Shown in pieces: positions 13,608 to 22,004 of a stretch of DNA of 23,047 nt. The translations under genes and the position numbers were made by a program. Below the pieces are notes generated by a model. It saw only the letters and a list, made by a program, of their open reading frames with translations, was not told where the DNA came from and did not search any database. Source of the DNA: JBBDXA01 sp040902585 (GTDB lineage: Bacteria > Planctomycetota > Phycisphaerae > Phycisphaerales > Phycisphaeraceae). The stretch is taken from NCBI GenBank assembly GCA_040902585.1, contig JBBDXA010000154.1:1-23047 (forward strand), written 5' to 3'. Each line of letters begins with the position of its first letter. Within the stretch, counting starts at the first letter, position 1.

Positions 13608-16600
13608 TCACTTCTGAATCGTCACCGCCGTCGCTTCGCTGAACGTCACCACCTTCTGCCCGTCGACCATCGCCTCCGCCTGAAGCACCAGCGATCGCGT
13701 GCCGAATTCCGATTTATCCTTCGCCTTCAAGGTGAGAACGCCGGACGTCTGCTCGCCCTTGAGCACCAGCGGCGTGACTTCCAGATCCTTCGTGATGACG
13801 TTGAAATTCCCGGCCGGATCGCGGCCTGTTGCAAAGCCGATGGCGGTGACGGTGATGTCACCCATAAACCCGCCCGCGCGGGAGACATCCACGGCCAGCT
13901 TCGCGGACTGGTTGTACTTCATCGTCGGCGCAACCGTGTTGCCCGCAGCTTCGAGTGCTTCGAGTCGGCCGCGGACTTCGTTCAGTTCCGGAGCGATCGA
14001 GCGATAGTAAGCCGCCAGTTCCTCCGCCTGCTTCGGGTTCCGCTTGTCGGTGGGCGTATCGAGTATGGAGCGGATCGCGGTGGGAATGGTCGGGTCCGCG
14101 AAGCCGGGCTTGGGCGAAGTCGTGACGCTGATGCGGAATCGGCCCAGCGTGTGTTGCACGTGAACGGACTCATTGGCCAGCGTGAAGCTGAGCAGCGCGC
14201 CGCCTTCGACGGTGAGCGGCTCCTTCAGCAGAAAGAGCGCGGTGTGACTCTCGTTAAACCGAGGCGACACGGCCCAGCCGGTGCCGTCATTGGCATCAAG
14301 CGTGTTGACGATCGGCCAGCTATCCTGCGCGAAGGTCGCCGTCGGCGAGTGCAGCACGACAGGGGACTGCTTCGAGGGATCGCCCTTGGGCGCGGCGGTG
14401 AGATTGAACTGCGTGAGCACGAAGTTGCCGTTGAGAGCGCGGCCGGGGCCGCCCGCGGGCAGCGATTTATCCGAGAGCGCTTCGAGGCGAATTGCCGTGA
14501 TGGCGCGCACATCGGTACTCGCGGCGAGCGTGTAGGTATCCTTCGGTTGGCTCGCGCCGCTGAGCAGGATGGAGCCGTCCGCCTGCCGCGCGAAGGCTGC
14601 GCCGCCGGTGGATTTCATCTCGCCCAACTCCAGCGGAATCCAGGCCCCCGCGCTGGCGCCACCCTGTTCCCATTTCGCCTGCGCGGCGGCAAGCTGCGGC
14701 AAGTTTTCGTTGAGCATCGCCTTGAGCCGAACGATCTCTTCGCGCGGGCCGATGCGCTGGCGCAAGGCTGCGAGCTCGGCGCGGAGCGGCGTGAGCTGCG
14801 GGGCGGTCGTGCGGTAGTAATGTTGCACGGTTGCCTTCTGTTCCGCAGTGCGTTTGTCAGTTGATGCTTGCAGTGCGGCGACGACATCGGCGGGCACGCC
14901 GTGCGTGTCGGCACTCGCCTTGAAATAGAAGCCCGAAGGCCCGCTGCCGTTGATCACTTTGATGAGCAGGTGATTCGTGCCCGCCTTCAGCGCGAGCGTG
15001 ACCTTCTCCTGATCCGGCGCAGCGCCGCGACCGATCTTGTTCTCCAGCACCAGCTTCCCGTTGTAGAAGACTTTAATCGCATCATCACTGCCCAGCGAAA
15101 GGTCGAGCGTGCGGTCAGCCGCGACGTCGATCGTGCGATAGATGTAGTTCGCTGAATTGTCACCGGTGAACTCGTTGTACACTGCGCCATCGGTCCACTG
15201 CGGCTTAGCTTCCCATTTCAGTTGTCCGACAGGCTTCTTCAAATCCACCTGTTTTTCAGGCTCGAAAGCTTTGTCATGCGCTTCATCGAAACTCCCCGCG
15301 CCGAACGGGCCGATGTGGTGCCAGGGCGAAAGGGCGACGTTACCCTTCACGGTTTCGAGCACCTTCGCCTCCCACGCAGGCTGCGCGGCATCCAGCTCCG
15401 CGTGCGGCGCGAGCAGGCGTGACTCGATCGCTTTGATCTGAGCCATCACTTCCTGCACCTGCGCCTCGGTCAAAGGTTTCGGAAGATTCACCGCGAAGGG
15501 CGCGGCCTCCAGCACCGTGACATAACCACGCTTCACGGGATCAACGCGCACGAGCGGCTGAGCCATTCGCTCGATCTTCACCGCGCCCTGCTCGCCTGTG
15601 GCGATAATCTTTAGCGACGCACTGGTCAGGTCCGCATCCGCGGCTGACTCGATGATGAACACACCGCTCACCGGACCGTTCTCCAGCACCAGCGGCTGAG
15701 CCATCACTCCTTTGGGCGCATCCTTCAGCGCGACCGTCACCGCGCCGTTGAAGCCGTTGGAGCGAATCACTTCACACTGCACGAGCGTACGACCGCCGCG
15801 ATGCAGGCGAATCACATCAGGCGAGTAGCGCACGCTGAAATCAGGCATCGCGGGCTTCGGCGGCGCGATGGAAAGGCGATACGCGAAGTCCGCGCCGCCG
15901 AGACTGGTCAGGTCGGTCACGGAGACGATGTATTCACCCGGCGCGAAGTCGCGCTCGATCATCGCATCCGCCCCGCTTCCCACAGCGTCATCGTTGCTCT
16001 GCATGACCGCGCCGCCGGCGTTGTGTACCGAGAGCAGCGCATCGAGCGGTGAGCCGAAGCGGGCCGCGTCGACATCAAGACGGAGCTTCGCCGGCTGCTC
16101 AACCTTGAACCGGAAGAAATCCACATCGCCCGGCTGCCCGATCACACCGTTGATGATGACCGGCAGCGCGGAGACCGCGTTCGCCTTGGTGTGATCCGCG
16201 TTCGGCTCGCTCTCGATGAGCTCCGGCAAATCGCTCACCTCAAACACGAGCGGATTCGATGCCCCATCGGGCGTGGCGAAAATCGTCGTGGTGCCGACGG
16301 CCTTAGCCGAGAGATCCAGCCGCAGGGTGGGCGAAGGCAGATTCCAGCCGTGAAGCTTCACATCGACCTGCGTGCCCTTCTGTCCGCCGCGCGGGAAGAT
16401 GGCGTGCGCATAGGGAATCGCGCCGGCGTTGATGCGGTAGTTGTAGTTGCCGCCGCCGCGATACTGCACATCGTGAATCACGATGCTGTACTCGCCATCC
16501 GCGGGAATCTCGCAGGCAATCAGCGAGTCCGTGCCGATCGCATCTTCACTGCGGGCGATCATGCGTCCCGTGCTGTCGTAAAGTTTCAGCGAGGAATCGA

Positions 16601-17129
16601 GCGCTGAGCCCATGCGCTGCGCGAAGACTTCAAAGACAAGCTGCTGGCCCTTCGTCGCGGTGAATTTGAAATGATCCAGGTCCGCTCCGCCGTTGATGAC
16701 GCCGGTGATCGTCGCGGGCAGTTCGACGGGCTGTGCCTGCTGACTGGTGTTGTTGCCTTCGCGCTCGGCGATGACGGGCAGGAAGGTGACGTTGACATCG
16801 AGCTTGTTGGAGACGCCGCCGGGAGAGACAAGGCGAAGCTCGCGCTCGCTCAGCGGCGCATCGGCGGCGATGGTCAGCTTCACGCGGGCCTGTTTCGGAT
16901 TGGGCGTCGCATCCGATGGCACGATCTCGGCCGCGAGGCCTTTGTCACCATCGATGATGACGCGGGAGACATCGGCAAGATTGTCGCCGTTGACGATGAG
17001 TTCAACCGTCTGGCCGCGCGTGACCCAAGGGTGCGACAGGTTGGCAATCGTCGGCGCGGGCGGCGCGGCTGCGACGGTGGCGGCGGCGCCTGCGAACAGG
17101 GCCGCGATGAAGGTGATGCGTGAGAGCAT
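13608..17129 (-). CDS. Large exported PPC (pre-peptidase C-terminal) domain protein
   Basis: A 1173-residue secreted protein. A signal peptide (about 1-23, MLSRITFIAALFAGAAATV) precedes an IPT/TIG-like beta domain (about 25-115). Two PPC-type domains follow: one with NGGADLDHFKFTATKGQQLVF and GEYSIVIHD, and a second with GQPGDVDFFRFKVEQPAKL and GEYIVSVTDL. Next is a long Ig-like/beta-sandwich region containing WHHIGPFGAGSFDEAHDKAF. Charged helices of the form KRNPKQAEELAAYYRSIAPE occur in the C-terminal half, as in planctomycete cytochrome-domain proteins. No catalytic domain was recognised, so a role in binding or surface architecture is more likely. ATG 17129 is chosen because it begins the signal peptide; GGAG lies about 10 nt upstream. 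It converges on the sigma gene, with the IS3 element between them. Confidence 0.88.
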   Translation of the reverse strand: MLSRITFIAALFAGAAATVAAAPPAPTIANLSHPWVTRGQTVELIVNGDNLADVSRVIIDGDKGLAAEIVPSDATPNPKQARVKLTIAADAPLSERELRLVSPGGVSNKLDVNVTFLPVIAEREGNNTSQQAQPVELPATITGVINGGADLDHFKFTATKGQQLVFEVFAQRMGSALDSSLKLYDSTGRMIARSEDAIGTDSLIACEIPADGEYSIVIHDVQYRGGGNYNYRINAGAIPYAHAIFPRGGQKGTQVDVKLHGWNLPSPTLRLDLSAKAVGTTTIFATPDGASNPLVFEVSDLPELIESEPNADHTKANAVSALPVIINGVIGQPGDVDFFRFKVEQPAKLRLDVDAARFGSPLDALLSVHNAGGAVMQSNDDAVGSGADAMIERDFAPGEYIVSVTDLTSLGGADFAYRLSIAPPKPAMPDFSVRYSPDVIRLHRGGRTLVQCEVIRSNGFNGAVTVALKDAPKGVMAQPLVLENGPVSGVFIIESAADADLTSASLKIIATGEQGAVKIERMAQPLVRVDPVKRGYVTVLEAAPFAVNLPKPLTEAQVQEVMAQIKAIESRLLAPHAELDAAQPAWEAKVLETVKGNVALSPWHHIGPFGAGSFDEAHDKAFEPEKQVDLKKPVGQLKWEAKPQWTDGAVYNEFTGDNSANYIYRTIDVAADRTLDLSLGSDDAIKVFYNGKLVLENKIGRGAAPDQEKVTLALKAGTNHLLIKVINGSGPSGFYFKASADTHGVPADVVAALQASTDKRTAEQKATVQHYYRTTAPQLTPLRAELAALRQRIGPREEIVRLKAMLNENLPQLAAAQAKWEQGGASAGAWIPLELGEMKSTGGAAFARQADGSILLSGASQPKDTYTLAASTDVRAITAIRLEALSDKSLPAGGPGRALNGNFVLTQFNLTAAPKGDPSKQSPVVLHSPTATFAQDSWPIVNTLDANDGTGWAVSPRFNESHTALFLLKEPLTVEGGALLSFTLANESVHVQHTLGRFRISVTTSPKPGFADPTIPTAIRSILDTPTDKRNPKQAEELAAYYRSIAPELNEVRGRLEALEAAGNTVAPTMKYNQSAKLAVDVSRAGGFMGDITVTAIGFATGRDPAGNFNVITKDLEVTPLVLKGEQTSGVLTLKAKDKSEFGTRSLVLQAEAMVDGQKVVTFSEATAVTIQK

Positions 17130-17268
17130 GGGAATCGATCTCCAAAGAAGCCAGGCAACGCCCGATGCGGCCATTTGCACAGGCCGCCGGGGCGGAACGC
17201 TCAAGTGTACCGCGCGGCTGAAAGAATCGAGCACGCCGGTCCACGAGACTTCGAATCGTCGTCGGAGG

Positions 17269-17274
17269 TATAAT
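17269..17274 (+). promoter_or_regulatory. TATAAT box 7 nt before a start codon
   Basis: A perfect TATAAT ends 7 nt before ATG 17282. Used as a -10 element, it would place the transcript start at or next to the ATG, giving a leaderless mRNA. No good -35 is seen at standard spacing. GGAGG directly precedes the box, 13 nt from the ATG, which is rather far for a ribosome site. The gene at 19685 has nearly the same arrangement. Confidence 0.4.
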
Positions 17275-17281
17275 CACACCT

Positions 17282-17482
17282 ATGCAAGACAAGGGTTCCA
17301 GATCGCCATCCACATCCAAGGGAGTGTTCCACGAGCAGAATGCCGATGGAATTGACCTGTCACTCATCAGGGACAACCTGCGCCGAACACCTGCGGAACG
17401 ACTGCGCCGCGCCGAGCGTGGCAGGAAGAGCGCACTAAGACTTCAACAACATGGACGAATCCAGCGACAAAAGCACGTTTGA
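17282..17482 (+). CDS. Small hypothetical protein, partner of the nucleotidyltransferase
   Basis: A 66-residue protein whose core IDLSLIRDNLRRTPAERLRR matches the short '(D)LSLIR..L..TPAERL' proteins I associate with genes just before nucleotidyltransferases of this type in planctomycetes and other bacteria. The rest is basic and without a clear fold. Its 3' end overlaps the next gene by 32 bp in another frame, so translation is probably coupled. Such pairs look like toxin-antitoxin or conflict modules, but no function is proven for this one. The start could be elsewhere in the first 20 codons. Confidence 0.6.
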   Translation: MQDKGSRSPSTSKGVFHEQNADGIDLSLIRDNLRRTPAERLRRAERGRKSALRLQQHGRIQRQKHV

Positions 17483-17969
17483 ACGGTTTGCAGAGGTCAT
17501 GCACCGCCATGGCGTGAAATATATTGTCATTGGCGGGCAGGCGGAAACGCTTCATGGCAGCGCTCGCATCACCTATGACATTGATGTTTGCTATCAACGT
17601 TCCCGCGAGAATCTGGAAAGGCTTTCCAAGGCGCTTCGTGAAATGAAGGTGTCGCTCCGCGGAGCCCCGGCCGACCTTCCCTTCTTAGTCGACGCCCGAA
17701 CACTCGAATCGGGATGTAACTTTACATTCAATTCCATCTTCGATGCCGTTGATTTTCTGGGATTCGTCGAGCCGATCGGCGGGTTCGAGGAAGTCGCCAT
17801 GAATGCGACGAGCTATGTCATCGATGGATTGACTATCGCCGCCATCAGCCTCGACGATCTCATCCGCATCAAACGACATCTCAACCGCCCGAAGGATCGC
17901 GAATCACTCATGCATCTGCTGGCGATCAAGCAGGTGCGCGAGGAAGGAAGCGATCCGCCTTCCGCCTGA
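17451..17969 (+). CDS. Nucleotidyltransferase-fold protein (MNT/AbiEii-like)
   Basis: A 172-residue protein with the core IVIGGQAETLHGSARITYDI followed by DVCY, giving the GG...(T)xDxD signature of the polymerase-beta nucleotidyltransferase superfamily (Asp-Ile-Asp as metal ligands). The C-terminal SLDDLIRIKRHLNRPKDRES and the following LMHLLAI motif is typical of small stand-alone members related to AbiEii/MNT proteins. Such proteins can transfer a nucleotide to a protein or RNA target, often within toxin-antitoxin systems. No Shine-Dalgarno site precedes ATG 17451, consistent with coupling to the overlapping small gene. It converges on the cyclase gene with only 16 bp between stops, and no terminator is visible there. 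Confidence 0.8.
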   Translation: MDESSDKSTFERFAEVMHRHGVKYIVIGGQAETLHGSARITYDIDVCYQRSRENLERLSKALREMKVSLRGAPADLPFLVDARTLESGCNFTFNSIFDAVDFLGFVEPIGGFEEVAMNATSYVIDGLTIAAISLDDLIRIKRHLNRPKDRESLMHLLAIKQVREEGSDPPSA

Positions 17970-17985
17970 ACGCACGATGCCCGAC

Positions 17986-19608
17986 CTACTTTGGTATCGA
18001 CGCCGGCTCCTTCGCCTTCAACCCCCAATTCGTCTCCAGCGCCTTGAGATTGCGCTCGATCATCGGCTTGTTCTTCCAGGCCCAGGGCACGGGCGGCCGA
18101 ACGACCCATCGATGCAGGTCCACCACGCGCTGCCGCTGCGCTGGCTCAAGCGATTCCTCGAAATACTTCAGAGCCGCGTCAGCCGCCGCTTCGTCGTCGT
18201 ATCCGATCAGCAGTTCGCCAATGGCGACGGACAGCGGCGCTTCCATGACCGGATCGTTGATATCGACCATCACCCGCATCGCATTAGCCAGGACGAGGCC
18301 CGAGGAACTTTCCGCCATTTGCTTCTTCGCCCATGAGACGCGCAGGTCGGGGAAGTAGGCTTTCATGATGTCATGCGCGACCAGGATGTGCCCGGGCTGT
18401 TGCCGTTCAAACAGGCTCAGGCAATACTCGACCATGCCCTCCCTGCCGCCGGCGTAACCGCGATTGAGCGCGAGCTGGTACAGCTTCAGCGGCGCGTACG
18501 AGAACACGCGCCCGCGCAGAACCTGAGCCGCCTCGTAAGGCACCGCCGGGTTGTTGGCGTAGCGGTTGCACAAGTCCAGCAGCGGCGCCCACGCGTCGTT
18601 GTTCGTATCCACAAAAGTGGTCGCCAGCGCCTGGGCTTCGAGTACGCCTTCATGTTTGCGCAGCAGTTCCAGATGCGGGTACTGCTTCATCTGATCGCGA
18701 AGCCACTGAAGGGCGACGTCGTAGCCGATGGCCCGCAGCTTGTCGAGATGGGCCTCGGCTGATTCCGCCGCCAGCGAGGAGAGTCGAACATTATCCGGGT
18801 GTTCACTTAGCAGCGGCACGACGGTCGCCAGCGCCCCGGCCGCATCACCCTGTTTCAGCGATGCCTCAGCGGCGCGGCGGGCGCGCTCGACCGCATCAGG
18901 ACGCAGCGTGAAGAACGCGACGATGATCAGGACCGACGCGGTGATCGCGCCGATGGTGAACCACCTGAGTCGTCGCGGCCGCGGCGACATGGGCTCGATC
19001 CCGCGGATCACCGGGCCCTGGGCCGTCAGCCGCACGCCTTCGTGCAGCTTCTTCGACAAGGCCGAGTCGGGCCCCGATTCGACCTTGTACACCCGCACCG
19101 GATAGGGAATGCCTTTAAATGTGTGTTCACCCACACTCGCGGCCGGCGCTTCCTTGCGGTTCATCGAAAGGTAAACCGCCTCGGTGAAAAACACTTCGCC
19201 CGTCTCGGCGATCGACTGCAACCGCGAAGCGATATTCACCGGCTCGCCCAGCACATCCTTCTCGGAAAGATCGACATCGCCCGTGTTGATCGACACGCGC
19301 ACATCGAAGCGATCCTTTTCTTCCTTCACGAAGGCGTTGTGCTGGCGGAGCACTTCCTGAAGCGTGACGCCGCAGAGCACGGCATCGGTCGGGCTGTCAA
19401 AGCGAACGAGGAATGCATCGCCGATGGTCTTGACGATGGTGCCGTTGAAATGCTTGAAGACGGGGACGAGCAGCTTGTCGTGGGCCGAGCGAAGGTTGGC
19501 CAGATCGGTCCTGCTGCCGTCGGAGACGCGGGCGGTAAAGCCCTTGATGTCCGTGAACATCACGGTGACATTGCGCGTGGAAGCTTTGGCGGACTCGGGG
19601 CGGGACAT
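17986..19608 (-). CDS. Membrane class III adenylate cyclase with C-terminal TPR-like region
   Basis: A 540-residue protein that should make cyclic AMP from ATP. The N-terminal catalytic domain (about 10-175) keeps all key residues. Asp20 (FTDIKGFT) and Asp64 (TIGDAFLVRF) bind metal. Lys60 and Asp118 (KDVLGEPVN) are the adenine-selecting pair. Asn125 and Arg129 (NIASR) stabilise the transition state. A single TM segment lies at about 216-236. The remaining 300 residues are helical, TPR/Sel1-like (YAPLKLYQLALNRGYAGG), and should lie outside the cytoplasm if the catalytic domain is inside. That is the reverse of the common layout with an N-terminal sensor. ATG 19608 is preferred over GTG 19626; neither has a strong ribosome site. 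It is divergent from the PQQ-like gene. Confidence 0.88.
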   Translation of the reverse strand: MSRPESAKASTRNVTVMFTDIKGFTARVSDGSRTDLANLRSAHDKLLVPVFKHFNGTIVKTIGDAFLVRFDSPTDAVLCGVTLQEVLRQHNAFVKEEKDRFDVRVSINTGDVDLSEKDVLGEPVNIASRLQSIAETGEVFFTEAVYLSMNRKEAPAASVGEHTFKGIPYPVRVYKVESGPDSALSKKLHEGVRLTAQGPVIRGIEPMSPRPRRLRWFTIGAITASVLIIVAFFTLRPDAVERARRAAEASLKQGDAAGALATVVPLLSEHPDNVRLSSLAAESAEAHLDKLRAIGYDVALQWLRDQMKQYPHLELLRKHEGVLEAQALATTFVDTNNDAWAPLLDLCNRYANNPAVPYEAAQVLRGRVFSYAPLKLYQLALNRGYAGGREGMVEYCLSLFERQQPGHILVAHDIMKAYFPDLRVSWAKKQMAESSSGLVLANAMRVMVDINDPVMEAPLSVAIGELLIGYDDEAAADAALKYFEESLEPAQRQRVVDLHRWVVRPPVPWAWKNKPMIERNLKALETNWGLKAKEPASIPK

Positions 19609-19650
19609 GAGACCAAGGTACCCCACAGCCGCGACGACGGAAAGCAGGAC

Positions 19651-19678
19651 TTCGCACTCGAGCGAAGGAGACTATAAT
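19651..19678 (+). promoter_or_regulatory. Putative promoter TTCGCA-16-TATAAT, 6 nt before a start codon
   Basis: TTCGCA (19651-19656) and TATAAT (19673-19678) are separated by 16 bp. The box ends 6 nt before ATG 19685, predicting an almost leaderless transcript. AAGGAG (19665-19670) lies 14 nt before the ATG, farther than usual for a ribosome site. Confidence 0.45.
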
Positions 19679-19684
19679 TCAGCC

Positions 19685-20995
19685 ATGAAAACCAGACCTA
19701 TTCTCGTCCTTGGACTCTCGCTGTTTCTCTCGCTCGCTTCCGGGAAGACCGGGGCGGCTGAATCCTGGCCCGCGTGGCGAGGCGATGGCGAAGGCTCCGG
19801 CCGGGCCGTGAATGCAGACATTCCAGTCCAGTGGAGCAAAGACAAGAACGTGCGCTGGCGCATCGAGCTGCCTGAGCGCGGCAACTCCACGCCTGTCATC
19901 TGGGGCGATCGCATCTTCGTCACGCAGGCGATTGAGAAGGACAAATGGCGCGGCCTCATGTGCTTCAGCCGCGCCGATGGCAAGCTGCTCTGGAAAAGCG
20001 GCCTCACCTACGACAAGCCCGAGCGCACGCATCGCACCAATCCTTACTGCTCCGCCTCGCCTGCGACCGACGGCAAGCTCGTCTTCGTCTCCTACGGCTC
20101 GGCAGGCGTCGCGTGCTATGACTTCCAAGGCACGGAGCAATGGCGGCGCGACTTCGGCGCGATCGATCACGTCTGGGGCAACTCCGCTTCGCCCGTGCTG
20201 CACGGCGATCTGAGCATTCACTATCACGGCCCCGGGCCCGGCGGTTTCCTCATCGCCCTGAACAAGAAGACCGGCGAAACAGTCTGGAAGTTTGACGAGC
20301 CCGCGTGGAAGCCCGGCGAACGCACCGACGGCTTCAAGGGCGATCCCGACGGCGTCATCGGCTCGTTCAGCACGCCGATTCTTGTTGACACCGGGGGCGC
20401 CGGGGGCACCGGCAAGCGCACCGAGCTGATCATGAGCTTCCCTATGGACATCCGCGCCTTCGATCCCGCCAGCGGCAAGGAACTGTGGCGCTGCGGCGGA
20501 CTGAACCCGCTGGTCTACACCTCGCCTGCATACGGCGACGGCATCATCGTCGCCCTGGGCGGGTACTACGGCAACACCGTGGCTGTGAAAGTCGGCGGCG
20601 AAGGTGATGTCACGCAGACGCACCGCCTCTGGCAGCACGTGCGCGACAACGGCGGCATCGGCAGCGGCGTCATCAAGGGCGGCCACCTCTACTACCACGA
20701 CTCGGGCGGCGTCGCCTTGTGCGTCGAAATCAAGACCGGCGAAACGCTGTGGAAGTCCCGCCTGCCCGGCATCAGTAAATCGTGGGGTTCATACATGCTC
20801 GCCGGCGACCGCATCTACGCCCTGAGCCAGGCGGGCGAAACGGCGGTCTTCAAGGCGAACCCGGAGGAACTTGAGGTGATCGCCCACAACCATCTTGGCG
20901 AGGTGACGAACTCTTCCATCGCGCCGGCGGGGAAGGAGCTGTTCATACGAACGCATGAGGCGCTGTGGTGTATCGGCGACGCCGCGACGAAGTAA
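19685..20995 (+). CDS. PQQ-like beta-propeller repeat protein, exported
   Basis: A 436-residue protein. A signal peptide (about 1-25, MKTRPILVLGLSLFLSLASG) is followed by WPAWRGDGEGSG, the usual opening of planctomycete outer-membrane-biogenesis-like beta-propellers. PQQ-like blades then repeat the pattern 'A.....G...W': FSRADGKLLWKS, LNKKTGETVWKFD, FDPASGKELWRCGG and VEIKTGETLWKS. Members of this group lack a proven enzyme activity and probably bind partners or act as scaffolds. The open frame extends upstream antisense to the cyclase; ATG 19685 is chosen as the start of the signal peptide. The last 32 codons have a decayed second copy at 21831-21928. Confidence 0.9.
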   Translation: MKTRPILVLGLSLFLSLASGKTGAAESWPAWRGDGEGSGRAVNADIPVQWSKDKNVRWRIELPERGNSTPVIWGDRIFVTQAIEKDKWRGLMCFSRADGKLLWKSGLTYDKPERTHRTNPYCSASPATDGKLVFVSYGSAGVACYDFQGTEQWRRDFGAIDHVWGNSASPVLHGDLSIHYHGPGPGGFLIALNKKTGETVWKFDEPAWKPGERTDGFKGDPDGVIGSFSTPILVDTGGAGGTGKRTELIMSFPMDIRAFDPASGKELWRCGGLNPLVYTSPAYGDGIIVALGGYYGNTVAVKVGGEGDVTQTHRLWQHVRDNGGIGSGVIKGGHLYYHDSGGVALCVEIKTGETLWKSRLPGISKSWGSYMLAGDRIYALSQAGETAVFKANPEELEVIAHNHLGEVTNSSIAPAGKELFIRTHEALWCIGDAATK

Positions 20996-21092
20996 AGGGC
21001 TGTTCAGATTGAACTGATGTCAGAAGGAAGAATGTCCACTTATCTACCTGCGCATGTTCTCGTCAACTGTATTCCTTGCCTGAGGATCCCGA

Positions 21093-21824
21093 ATGAAACC
21101 CCTGATCACGATCGCCGGTGTCTTAATTGGTCTAGCGGTGTGCTCGGCCTTGCCAATGTTGTACTTCCTGCTCGCAGCGAAGAACTATGAGACCGACTGG
21201 AGCGGAATCCACGAGAAACCCGGCCCTGTCCCGCTCGTCGCCCCGCAGAAACAAATCCTTCGCCTTATCGATGAGAGGAAAGCCTTGGGCGGCGAAACCT
21301 TACGCCTCTACTGGGATGAGGGGAACGGGCCTGTTCTTGCCGGCGACCGCGTAGATCAGTTGATCAATGCCATCCCCAAAGACCTCTACAACCGCGTGAC
21401 CTCGATGAGAGACGTCCCGTCCACGCTCTACGCCGGTGGTCGAGAAGGCACTACCACCTACGAACCTGTCTACGACGTGTGGCGGGTGGTGATCTCGTTG
21501 AATCCCGATGTGCTCGTGATCAGTGTTCACGAACGACCTATCGGTCCCCACCTCACGCTCCCCGCCGGCTGGGACTTCCAATCGGTCGATGATGCAAGGC
21601 GGACTTTCCTGCACCAACGTGTTAATCCTCTTCCCCGCATGCAGTGGTCCACTTGGGCCGGGACGCTGGTCCCTTGGTCGCAGGAGATGCACGTGATCTC
21701 AACCGACTCGACAATCCCATTCCAACGGCTCGTCTTCGAAGAAGATCAGGCAACTATCCCGCTGGACCAGGGGAAACTACTCTTCCGCCGCGACGGGAAC
21801 GACGTTCACGTGTCACGCGAATAA
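21093..21824 (+). CDS. Hypothetical protein, single N-terminal TM
   Basis: A 243-residue protein I do not recognise. A hydrophobic segment (about 5-28, ITIAGVLIGLAVCSALPML) looks like an uncleaved membrane anchor. The rest is polar and probably extracytoplasmic, with strands such as VWRVVISLNPDVLVISVHE and HLTLPAGWDFQSVDDARRTF. GAGG lies 7 nt before ATG 21093. It sits between the intact beta-propeller gene and a relic of a second beta-propeller 3' end, so it may have been inserted into, or replaced, a tandem paralogue. Confidence 0.7.
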   Translation: MKPLITIAGVLIGLAVCSALPMLYFLLAAKNYETDWSGIHEKPGPVPLVAPQKQILRLIDERKALGGETLRLYWDEGNGPVLAGDRVDQLINAIPKDLYNRVTSMRDVPSTLYAGGREGTTTYEPVYDVWRVVISLNPDVLVISVHERPIGPHLTLPAGWDFQSVDDARRTFLHQRVNPLPRMQWSTWAGTLVPWSQEMHVISTDSTIPFQRLVFEEDQATIPLDQGKLLFRRDGNDVHVSRE

Positions 21825-21830
21825 CCGGGG

Positions 21831-21928
21831 GCGAGATGACCAACTCGTCGCTCGTGGCGTCGAGGAAAGAGCTGTTCCTCCGGACGCATGAGGCCCTGTG
21901 GTGTATCGGGGGGCGGGCGACAGAGTGA
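21831..21928 (+). pseudogene. 3'-end relic of a second PQQ-like beta-propeller gene
   Basis: These 98 bp align without gaps to 20898-20995, the last 32 codons and stop of the beta-propeller gene, with 75 of 98 bases equal by eye. The relic reads EMTNSSL...KELFLRTHEALWCIGG and ends in TGA, against EVTNSSI...KELFIRTHEALWCIGD in the intact gene. There is no start codon or upstream blade left. It suggests an old tandem duplication whose second copy was mostly deleted. Confidence 0.8.
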
Positions 21929-22004
21929 TCCTTTTCTTTGAAGTCATCTCTTGCAACAGACCGATCACTAGAGTAAGGTATAAGTTAGCAAGAGGTGTGT
22001 GTTT

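Noticed and set aside
13473..14864. A 463-codon plus-strand frame
   Set aside because: Runs from the IS3 end into the antisense of the PPC-domain gene; no domain.
21003..21015. Short stem GTTCA/TGAAC after the beta-propeller gene as terminator
   Set aside because: Only 5 bp, AT-rich and without a T tract.
21951..21984. TTGCAA and TATAAG as a promoter for the DUF5131 gene
   Set aside because: The spacer is 22 bp, too long for a standard promoter; either hexamer alone is weak evidence.
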